A stretch of DNA of 64,000 nt from Pomphorhynchus laevis (lineage: Eukaryota; Acanthocephala; Palaeacanthocephala; Echinorhynchida; Pomphorhynchidae), in NCBI GenBank assembly GCA_012934845.2, contig WNNJ02000096.1, positions 96,682 to 160,681 of the forward strand. The letters are read 5' to 3'. The notes beneath the pieces are model-generated. The model was not told where the DNA came from. It ran no database searches and was given only the letters and a program-made list of their open reading frames with translations. Below, piece by piece: positions 55,678 to 64,000 of the stretch; the stretch's first letter is position 1; every line of letters starts with the position of its first letter. The position numbers were made by a program, and so were the translations under genes.

Positions 55678-55678
55678 T
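53363..55678 (-). CDS. A3 LINE ORF2, 771 codons, 5'-truncated
   Basis: Open to the truncation point. It starts in the endonuclease at FLGDLNIRLDGPS (catalytic Asp/Asn) and has GGTINCIFVQ and GLSDHYLL. The linker SGAPWFDSDCQRAKRSLRHL follows, then the reverse transcriptase: SSYRPISNLPTISKLFERL, LDLSSTFDVVDHTILL (Thr where relatives have Ala), CGVPQGSVLGPLLFTLLLGD, VIQYADDIVIYAS and the thumb CSLILRDIRSVRRNL. No visible break, but ORF1 and the N-terminal half of the endonuclease are missing, so it is probably not autonomous. Confidence 0.88.
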   Translation of the reverse strand: MFLGDLNIRLDGPSCAHSSHLLKTLSDFGFRYIPTESTNIQGGTINCIFVQSLSTCSTVSVKDVGLSDHYLLTINIKTNDPSHPTHPHIYRPWKQLDLNNLRTNLLSSPLLIFATFTNTSLNDLTNMYSTELIGILDMILPFKQCTPRRQSGAPWFDSDCQRAKRSLRHLYRMHSSYWQSKTSLRDNHQYAWKSINNLLGRNKSVTSISITSNQFASHLQRKIARTLTSIHVPLSSSFSYLAPYHTELFHFSLLSIESVSDALARLPNSTSPLDPVPTYILKLLSDTISPYLTSVFNMSIHLSYYPSSFKHAIVRPLLKKHHLDPSSASSYRPISNLPTISKLFERLILRQVSNYISSNSMFPPFQSAYRPQHSTMTACTKLSNDLLLALDKHLVSLVISLDLSSTFDVVDHTILLSCLKHRYCFSSHVISWFKSYLSNRSYHVVSNSNSSAPVPLSCGVPQGSVLGPLLFTLLLGDLSSIVVPFGFEVIQYADDIVIYASCTLTSASNLASDASSCLSAIHAYLCSIRMLLNNEKSNMMWITPRHSYTLDFPVCIHNFRLPEVTIMTILGVPFDNNLSFLPFIRSKISSCSLILRDIRSVRRNLDVKSTAILISSLFMPRLEYCLGLLVNCPAYQFHYLQRILHMAARVIFRLRKYDHISNTLRILNWIDIPSRITSQILTLAWQIKFRHNPPYLYLPDSASNMTTGLSLRSHRSYSLFVPRHNGNHGYRAFTIAAPRLWNKLPRDTKSLTSLKHFKTSLIAILLANELK

Positions 55679-55940
55679 TAAAAAACATAAGTTAAGTGCC
55701 TTTAACTCATTATTAAAACAAGTTATATAATATTAGAATATAACATAATATAACATAATTTATATTTAATATTTTTATTAAAATTATTACATTATTTGAA
55801 TGGAAAATTAAAATAAAAGTAATTTGCTGAAGATGCTGAAAGATGTTAGTGAAATATCAAGTGAATTTCCACTTTTTTGATCAAACTCCAATAATTCCGT
55901 ATCAATAATGAATCATTATCAACTATTTAAAATCCCATTG
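55679..55940 (+). repeat. Duplicated flank and foldback repeat FB-7
   Basis: 55,679-55,725 duplicates 52,540-52,588 (aaaaaacataagtta, tgcctttaactcattattaa). 55,770-55,935 duplicates 53,005-53,180 including an FB right arm, with more mismatches. The whole 50.7-55.9 kb stretch is thus built from reiterated blocks. Confidence 0.75.
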
Positions 55941-56532
55941 TTCATTATTTTGCAAATATGCAATTATCAAATTGAATTTTGAAATTTGCAAACGAATTTC
56001 AAAATTTGTTTTTCAGAGATTATTTGAATAAGTTTTTACGAGAAACGCATCAAATGTTAATAAATTGCATTAAAAGGATGACGTTTTACGTGTTTAACAT
56101 ACATTCAAAAAGATATTATAAAGATATCAGTATTTATATAAGACTGATAAATTAAATCAAAATAAACAGACATTCTGTAACAATTGATTAAACTTGATTT
56201 TGAATTTAAAATTGTATAATATAACAAATTGTCAGTGGACATTAGTATAATAGCTAGTTTATTATTTGCGGTCATTTTTTAAATTAATAAATTAGTTACA
56301 ATATTAAACTCAATCTTAATAAATTTACTTAAACCATTACTAAACTCAAAAAAATATATAATGTTTTATTTTTGTCTAATTTGAAATTAAAATATTTGAG
56401 TAAAATTCAATGCACGAAAATGTTAGGATTGATCACATCATAGGCGCAGTAAATAATATCGAAATAATTTAAATTAGAAAGCTATGAACATATAAAAAAG
56501 GTTATGTTTTATTTGTCAGCTGCAAATATTAA
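55941..56532. other. AT-rich spacer
   Basis: About 590 bp of AT-rich sequence with no supported feature. Confidence 0.4.
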
Positions 56533-56757
56533 TTAGACAATTCTTGGTTAAATCCTCAAAAAAATCCTCCAGTAAATCCTTCAGTTAATCCTCCAGTAAA
56601 TCCTCAAGTAATTCCTCCAGTAATTCCTCCAGTAAATCATCTATTAAATCCCCCAGTATATCCTTTAGTATATCCTCCAGTCTATCCTCCAGTAAATCCT
56701 TCAAATAATGATGGTTCCTTCCCCGTCAGCGAGATAACATTCTACGTTCCTACCTGA
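56533..56757 (+). other. 12-bp minisatellite open as Asn/Tyr-Pro-Pro-Val repeats
   Basis: About twelve imperfect 12-bp units (consensus aatcctccagta) keep one frame open for 74 codons from a TAA at 56,530 to TGA at 56,755-56,757. They encode NPPVNPSVNPPVNPQVIPPV-type repeats and a non-repetitive tail SNNDGSFPVSEITFYVPT. The other two plus frames are closed by stops. No ATG is present, but an AG at 56,535-56,536 after an AT-rich tract could be an acceptor. It may be an exon of a proline-rich structural protein or a minisatellite whose unit length happens to preserve the frame. Confidence 0.4.
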
Positions 56758-56894
56758 AGGCTAGTCCCGTACAACTGCCTGGTCACACGGTACCCAATAA
56801 TGAAAACTCCTCCGGTCAGTGGTGAGTTGACCATTGTTCTTCGCACTTGATTTATGTTTTGTAAATTTGTTGCTTGCTATTTTCATAGTCTTGA

Positions 56895-57165
56895 TTTGTT
56901 TGTTCGGCTATCTCCCGTTCCCGATATCCTTTGATGATCCAACATCGCTACTGTAAGGAAACAGAGCTCCGAGACTCTATTCCACCTTTTCGTCTGTTGT
57001 CCAATCAGTCGTTAGAGTCATCGGAGTGATTTTGTTTGTTCGGCTAACTCCCATTCTTAATCTCCTTTGATGATCTAACATCGCTACTGTAAAGAAACTG
57101 GCCTCCGTGACTCCATTCACCTTTTCGTCTGTTGTCTAATCCGCCGTAGGAATCATCGGAGCGAT
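56895..57165 (+). repeat. 136-bp tandem duplication
   Basis: Units at 56,895-57,030 and 57,031-57,165 start tttgtttgttcggcta and share tcctttgatgatc, aacatcgctactgtaa and accttttcgtctgttgt. They are about 85% alike and GC-richer than the surroundings. Confidence 0.85.
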
Positions 57166-57453
57166 CTGAGATAGTCTATGAAAGAACTATCTCTAAGGCT
57201 GATGCAAGTAGGATAATTATTTAGCCGTTGATCGACGAAAGTCGAGCATACGTTGCCGCATACTGATTATTATCGCATACTGATTTATAGAGAATGAACT
57301 TATGTATTTTTAGTATATAATTAATAAACAGCATAAATAATAAGTAAAATTAATGTTTATAGAATTTCAAATAGGTTTTTTTTAAGAAAAAACCAATAAA
57401 ATCGAATTCTTTAAAAATAAACATTTGAAATCAAAATTATGCAATGAGGAGCG

Positions 57454-57523
57454 TTCGAAATTACTCTATTAAAAGGTAATTAAATTTATTCGAAATTACT
57501 ATATTGGAAGGTAATTAAATTTA
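57454..57523 (+). repeat. 35-bp tandem duplication
   Basis: ttcgaaattactctatt .. ggtaattaaattta occurs twice in tandem, with a few differences, about 190 bp downstream (in sense) of the CDC5L stop codon. Confidence 0.7.
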
Positions 57524-57713
57524 AATTATATAGAATTCGATTAATAATTTAACTTTAAATTATTATTTAAAGCTAAAAATGGAAACTCGTTGGTCAACTG
57601 TTGCTCTATTATTTGAAGCAATGTCATAAAACAATGCCATACACGATAATTTATTATACAATACATTCTTGACAGACAACTTTCTTACAAACTAATTATA
57701 GTCATGATAATTA

Positions 57714-60700
57714 TTAGGCAACGCTTAGCTGCATCTCTTCGTCAACTATGCTATCAATCGGTAGTTTATCTTTTGCAATCAGTTGCTTGTATCGAGTTTG
57801 TAGTAATTCTTCACGCTGAACCTGTCGTTGAACTTCGTCAGAAATAGCCTGCAGATAAAATTTTTAACAATAGAAATTTACTATAAATTTCAAAAAAGTA
57901 AAGAATAAATTATATTTTGAGAAAGATGGTTCAGTAAATTAAAATGAATTGTTATAAACACATAATTAAAATATCGATAATATCAATATTCACAATATAA
58001 ATATTGATACTTTTCATAAAAAGGGGTATTTTAGATAAAAAGAGAAATAAATGCATTTATCTTTATCAATGTAATTCAATATTTTTGGAGGTTGGCAGTA
58101 ATTATTAAGTTGAATAAAATATAATATTTATTAACTTAGAATGTAATTAAAAATTAAAACAATTAATAATTTTAAATTTTAAAAGTAATTTAGTGTGATT
58201 AACTAAACAGCAGGCCAAAAAAGCTCCTTACACATTCGCCAATTAGAAAACGTAGTTTGATAATTTTATAAACATCTAATCAGAAATATTATATGCAAAC
58301 TGATCGTTATCTGATTCGCATCTAGTTGTGAACTGCGTTATTAACAATTTGTATTACATAACGAATTAAAAACGAAAACAGGATTTCAACATTCAAGTGT
58401 AAATACTAATCGCATGAATTTTCAAAATTCATATGAAATATAAAATTCTTGAAGCAATTCCTGCAATCGGTTCTAAAGCATTGATTTGCAAGATCGATGT
58501 AGTATTAAGCTGATAATAAGATAATTGCTTAACTTCTAGTTAATAGATTTATTTTTGAAATTTATAAAAATACCTACTTTTTTATATAATAAATGAATTA
58601 CATAAAATGCAAATTAACCTGCAGTCGTTTAGGTATCGCGATATCTTCGGAATTCTTTAACATTGCGTATGTATTATTTTCGATTGTTGCTAAATCGATT
58701 TGTGCTATCAACTCTTGAATTCCATTAATAAGAACTTGAGATTTTGCCTAAAATGACAAAAACAATTTTAAGTATCAAAAATAAATAACTCATTGATAAA
58801 ATCAATACATAAATAAACACTTTAATTACAATTTTAAAATACATAAAGTTAAAATATAATTTTTTATAGTTTACGGTGAAACTTTAAACTCTTTACTAAA
58901 TAATTTGAGATACATATCCATCCTGATTTGTATTTTTAAATATTCAGAAACTATCAGATCAAATTGAAAGACAAAATTATTTTGATATTTCGCTAGTAAC
59001 TACTAGCATCTTCATAAATTAGAAACAACTAGTTGTGCACTTCAAAAATAAGTTGTTCGAAGATGCTAGTAGTTACTATCTTTTTAACTTTTCGTATTTT
59101 TCAAATTTTGCCATTATAGATATCTGTCAATAAAGATATGTAAAAATAAATATTAGGGATGTCTGTCAAATGTTTATCTACCGAAGTAGCTGATCTCTGA
59201 TGTCTTCTTAATCGTATCTAGAGTAAACACAGGATATATCTAGATACACAGTGAATAAATATAAATGATATATAATGTTATAATTATATAAAGATATATA
59301 AATATATAGTCAGTTGAGAAACATATACTGCCAAATATTTTACTCAAGAAATTTTTAATATTTTTGAAATTTAAATTTAGAGTAAAAAAGATATTCAGTG
59401 CTCAATAATTCTGATTTTGGATACTTAATAAATGTTAAAAAAAAGCAACAAAATATGATGTCAATGTCCCTTGTTAGTTTAGTCTATTAATATTTTGCTT
59501 AATTTCATCCTTTTAAACATCAAAGTTTAAAAATTTAATTTGAATAGGTAAAATTAAAAAAAAATGTTTCATCACTAACCTGATATCCTCCTAATAATAT
59601 CTTTAACTTTTTCTCTTTTTCTCTGGCCTTACGTTCAGTTTGATTCATATGCTGTCGGTTAAGCTGAAAAATTAAGATATTAACAAAATAATTTTTAAAA
59701 GCGGAAAATACCTCAAGTTTACGTTCAAGTGCCTCGATTCGTTCCTTTTTGCTGGTTAAGCTGGCTCTTGTGAAGCGATTTTGTGCAGGAAGATACATTA
59801 CTTGGGCGTAGCATTCCTCCCAGACTTTAGTATAAGTTTCGAGACTTATTTCTCCGTGATCCATGCCATGTTTCACATTTTGCATTTCCATCTCCAACAA
59901 TCTGTTGGCCTGTAAAATCGCTTGCTTTATACACATATACACATAGACAGGGAAATACCTCGAATAGTTCGTCTTCATTAAATGCCTCAGGCGGATGTTT
60001 TTGTAAATATTCGTCGATTTCAGATTTTGTCTGTCCTCTTCGACTTCGGTTATAATTACCAAATAAACAATCGTAATGATTCATTATAAGCATCTCTGAT
60101 TTAATTAGCTCTTCAGCCTAATAATGCAGTTTTATTAGCTCAATAAAATGAATTGAATCAATTAGCTCAATAAATGAATTTTATGAATCTACAAAATTTA
60201 TTAAACCCAAAAAGAATACCTTTTGTAAATCTGTAGCATCTTGAGCAGGTGGACGAAGTATAAGAGGGTTATGTGTAGACGGCACAGGTAAATTTCGTTT
60301 AACTGAATTGGAGCATTTTTCGTACATTGACTGAGCTTAAGTAAATCAGATTAGCTAACTCAGTCTACGTACTTATTACTATTTATAAATTAAAAATAAT
60401 GATCCATAAAATAAATAATTAGATAATAAATAACTAAATAGTAATAAATTCTTATAAATAATAAAAATTGTAATTTAAGATTTTAAAATAAAAATCAATT
60501 TTTGTACATAATCTATATCAAGTTAGAATTTATTATTAAATCTTAAAATAAAAGTCAATTTTTGTGAATTGACTAATAAATAAGATATGATGTATAAGAA
60601 TAAGGATTAGAGGGATTCAGGAGGAACTGTTATGTTATCAGGTTTCGACCATATTCCTCGACACAACATAGCAGCGGGGCCAAACACGTGCTAATGACGT

Positions 60701-63700
60701 ATTTCCTCTCGTTTAATTTAATTAAGAAATTTGATTATAAAGTGCACATTATTCTAATACAAATCGTATTGTTTATTATCCATCAAAATTTAATAATTAA
60801 ATAATAAAATAAATAATTGTTTTAAGATTTTTTATAATTTACATCAAGTTAAAATAAAAAAAATAAATTTAAAATAAATGTCAATTTTTGTGAATTGACT
60901 AATAAATAACAAACGATGTATTAGAATAAGGATATGAGGTCATCAGGAGAAACTGCTATATTATTAGATTTCATTCCCTATTCCTCGATTCAAGATAGCA
61001 GCAAGTCAGCAACTCATAACAACAAGTCATTTGTATATTTTTATTTTTCGCATGAATGCAAAGTACTTCACTCTTATATAACACAGTATAATTAATTTGC
61101 ATAATTAATCTGATAAATGACTAGAATATAATTTTGTTTCTAAAAACGAAATGTAATCAGATTTCGGCCTCTGTTCCTCTACCCAACATAGCAGTGGGGC
61201 CAAATATGCGCTAATGATGTATTTCCTCTGATAAAACTAACTAGTATCTTATTTTAATACAAAGTATTTTATTTGTTATTCATCCATAAAATAAAAAATT
61301 GAAATTTAAAATAAACGTCATTTTTATGAATTGACTAATAAATAACAGACGATGTATCAGAATAAGGATTAGAGATCAGCAGGAGAAACTGTTTTGATAT
61401 TGGGTTTTGAGTCCTATTCCTCGACCCAGCATAGCAGCTTGGCCAAATTCATGCAAATGACGTATTTCCCCTGTTAAAACTTGATTATTTATTTAGTTTT
61501 GTTCTAATACAAAGCATATTGTTTATTAGCCATTTAAAAAAATTTAATCAATAAAATAAATTATTAATAAATAAATTATTAAGTTAAATTATTATTAAAA
61601 TAAATTATTATCTGAATAAAATTATTAAAATATTCATTATTATATAAGATAATCGTTATATACATGCGTATAAAGGTGATTAAGTGGAATCAAATAATGA
61701 TTTATTGAAAATTAGTATATTTGGTTGCCCATTTCAAATTATACAAGTGCACAATTGTTTTACATTGATATTTGATACCTCATATGCGTAACTGGCGTCA
61801 TAATAAATAACAACTAGCGTCATTTAATAACTGGCGTAATCATTTAAAACGGTACACTAAGAAAATATATTTAATTTCTTATCACTCATTAGAAAGTTAA
61901 AAAGATAATATGAAAAGCACAATGTAGGTTAGTTTAATGTTCTAATGTTTTAGTTACATGTTATATCAGTATTTTCTAATACGCTTTGCTACCATCGCTT
62001 TATGTCTATATTTTTCTCTCTCTATATATATAATAGACAAATATATAGTTATCATAAAAATATGATACGAAAATACGGCATCATAAAATAAATGTTTTGG
62101 AAATTAATCAAAGATTATTTTGAATTTTAACCGGTAAAATTAAAATTATGCAAGATACAACTTACCCGATTGAGCGTCTGACAACATAGCCTCGCGTGCC
62201 AAATCTTCCGCATCAGGGTGCTCATTTAAAGGTATACAGCTGGCGTTATCACTTGGGGCGACATTAGTATCAACTTCATCAGGAATTACAATTTCATAGT
62301 CATTTAACGGAGTCGGTAGTGATTGCAGGCCAGATTTGACAGTAAGTTTAACCTTGAATTCACCGCAAGATAAAAAAGAAAAATTCTATAGCAATCGTCA
62401 ACCATAATATATTAAACATCCCCGATTATCTCGAAAAATATTTAAAGAAACTTTATTTGAATATTACCAATAAAATGCCTTATTTCTATCTGAAGATAAA
62501 ATACAACGAAACTATTTTAATTATTTCAATTAAATAATTAACCGCAATGTTGATTTTATAAAATTTTGTATTAACAATCAAATGCTCGATTCAGATATTT
62601 AAATTTACTAATTTAAACAGGTTGTATTGTTTCAAAGCGAGGTGCAATACGATAGAAATATAATGCATTACATTAATGTATTTTGCAATACAAAATTATT
62701 ATATTTATATGGTATTATTTATTAATTTATATTTATGTATTTGTATATTTATCATAAATGTAAATATTTATATTTTATAAATATTTATTAAGAGTGAACC
62801 AGCTTTATCACCGGGTGCGCCTACGTTCATCATCGGGTGGCCTTACATTATAAAATAATATATTAATAAAATTAATAATTTAAATTAAAAATAAATAAAA
62901 TTATTAATTAAAATTTATTAAAAAATAAATTTAATAATTTTGATTAATAAATTAAACAAAAATATACTTAATAATTTAAAAAAAATAAATTTAAATCAGT
63001 GTATTTAATCAGTTAATTTAAATCATTGGATTTAAATCAGTTAATTTACTTGTTAAAAAATTAAATTTAAATTAGTAATTAATAGGTAACTATTTACTTA
63101 TTAATCAGTAAATTTCAATTTACTTTGTAAAATTTAAAAAGTAGATTTAAAATCCACAAATTCAACAAATCCGCAAATTTTAATAAAGTTATATGATAAT
63201 CAAGTTTTTTAAGAATTTATAGATTTAAATCATTAAACAACATCATTAACTTAATAAAGTTAAAATTGATAAATAAATATAAATAAAGAATATTTATAAT
63301 AAAAAAATATATTAATACATTATTAATTTAAATATAAATATTTCTAACTTTCGTAGAAGTGGCGTATACAATTTTATAAAAGACATTTCTAACTTTCCTT
63401 GACAACATCGGACTTTGTAATAGTGTAAAAATTTGCAAATTTATTGGAAATGTTAGTAAGTGTTAAATTAGCATTATTAAATTAGATAAATTAACTAAAA
63501 GTCGACGATATTAATTTGTATTTATATAAAAAATATTTATATAATGTTACCTTAATAAATAAGGTGGATATGTAAATAGTAAATCTGTAAAATTTCAAAA
63601 TTTAAATAGAATGTTACCTGTAAATCTGGAGTCATATCAGCACTAAATTCGGAATTAACTAGTTTGTTAAGATTCAATGGATCATTTACAACATTAATTT

Positions 63701-63725
63701 CAGATATGCACACAAATCGAACCAC
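57714..63725 (-). CDS. CDC5L: CDC5L, C-terminal part (Prp19/NTC spliceosome subunit)
   Basis: Eight exons with matching phases: 63,618 to about 63,725 (5' edge unresolved); 62,352-62,166; 60,335-60,220; 60,117-59,959; 59,909-59,712; 59,663-59,580; 58,747-58,619; 57,848-57,714 (stop TAA). Family signatures in order are LPTPLNDYEIVIPDE, NLPVPSTHNPLILRPPAQDA (human ..ILRPL..), TDLQK|AEELIKSEMLIMNHYD, MEMQNVKHGMDHGEISLETY then VWEECYAQVMYLPAQNRFTR, LTSKKERIEALERKLE, KEKKLKILLGGYQ and IAIPKRLQ|..DEVQRQVQREELL. CDC5L is a nuclear Myb-type core subunit of the Prp19 complex, needed for spliceosome activation and in yeast/human for cell-cycle progression. The N-terminal Myb repeats lie beyond the window. 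Introns of 48 and 49 nt flank the 198-nt exon. No break is seen, so it is probably functional. Confidence 0.9.
58980..59080. repeat. Foldback hairpin in a CDC5L intron
   Basis: gtaactactagcatcttc (58,996-59,013) and gaagatgctagtagttac (59,059-59,076) are perfect inverted arms. The left flank tttgatatttcgctag is the FB-family end motif, so this is a diverged relative of the FB repeats. Confidence 0.75.
60545..60790 (+). repeat. S-repeat copy S6, near full length
   Basis: Layout of the family: outer arm (gaattgactaataaataa .. gtattagaataagg), middle arm (tcatcaggaggaa), inner stem CTGCTATGTT with loop and AACATAGCAG plus GGCCCC/GGGGCC, then complementary middle (tttcctctgat) and outer (tattctaatacaaa, ttgtttattatcc) arms. 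S6 keeps ctgttatgtt..caacatagcagcggggcc and both flanks. It lies in the CDC5L intron between 60,336 and 62,165. Confidence 0.8.
60875..61020 (+). repeat. S-repeat copy S7
   Basis: Left arm tgaattgactaataaataac and gaggtcatcaggagaaactg; the right half of the core (aagatagcagcaa) is diverged and the right arm is missing. Confidence 0.75.
61155..61300 (+). repeat. S-repeat copy S8
   Basis: Right part only: tcagatttcggcctctgttc, acccaacatagcagtggggc and aatgatgtatttcctctgat, plus a diverged outer arm. Confidence 0.75.
61305..61535 (+). repeat. S-repeat copy S9, near full length
   Basis: Includes atgaattgactaataaataa, gataaggat-type arm, the core with acccagcatagcagcttggc, aatgacgtatttcccctg and ttctaatacaaagcatattg. 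Fourth copy within 1 kb of the same intron. Confidence 0.8.
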
Positions 63726-64000
63726 ACACTTTATAGTAGGGAAATACTTGAAATTCGTTTTTGTACAAAATATCGAAATATTTGAGCATTTAATTTGCGA
63801 AATGCTTTTAATTTGATGGTTAAAAATATGACAACATAAAATTTACTATATTATTTTAAGGTATTATAATATTAAAAGGTATAATAATTAAGGTATTATA
63901 TCATAATAAAACTGACGTATGATGCATCAAAAAATATATTCATCAAATTGACTTTTATTTAAATAAAATATTATTTTATTTAAATATTTTGTTTAATATA
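63726..64000. other. AT-rich sequence to the window edge
   Basis: Probably CDC5L intron or upstream sequence. No further exon recognised. Confidence 0.4.

Overview
The window looks like nuclear DNA from an AT-rich invertebrate animal with compact introns. Two spliced host genes anchor the right half. One is the 3' part of CDC5L, a Prp19/NTC spliceosome subunit. The other is a short, divergent gene of the FEZ/Unc-76 family. Both lie on the minus strand and both contain introns of only 47-49 nt. The species cannot be named from the sequence; non-coding DNA here is very AT-rich, while the retroelements are visibly richer in GC.

Positions 1-36,830 are a retrotransposon nest. Two non-LTR (LINE) lineages of the CR1 superfamily are interleaved and inserted into each other. 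Lineage A is Crack/L2-like (subfamilies A1, A2, A3). It has two ORFs overlapping by 37 nt and a 3' stem-loop followed by TAAATAAATT. Lineage B is CR1/Jockey-like, with a GAGC-loop-GCTC hairpin followed by an (AAT)n tail. The best copies are A2-b (10,641-14,951; ORF2 of 969 codons intact, ORF1 with one stop) and B-e (about 22,076-25,944; ORF2 of 940 codons open, but with two endonuclease active-site Asp positions changed). ORF1 of both lineages begins with the same small Cys-rich, probably zinc-binding, module. Shared stops and frameshifts between copies suggest that already-defective copies were multiplied.

Positions 36,831-41,772 are AT-rich and gene-poor. The FEZ-like gene follows (41,773-46,136, minus). 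Its largest intron holds two Penelope-like GIY-YIG relics, a large inverted repeat and one copy of a short structured repeat (family S). Between the two host genes (46.2-57.7 kb) lie interleaved inverted repeats, a tRNA-like GC island, a relic of an unclassified reverse-transcriptase family (a second relic is at 30.6-31.2 kb), foldback repeats (FB family) with a 334-bp tandem duplication, the A3 LINE, and a 12-bp-unit minisatellite that stays open in one frame as Asn/Tyr-Pro-Pro-Val repeats.

The CDC5L exons run from about 63,725 down to the stop at 57,714. Its 1.8-kb intron carries four copies of the S repeat. Family names come from recognising protein motifs by eye; no database search was run.
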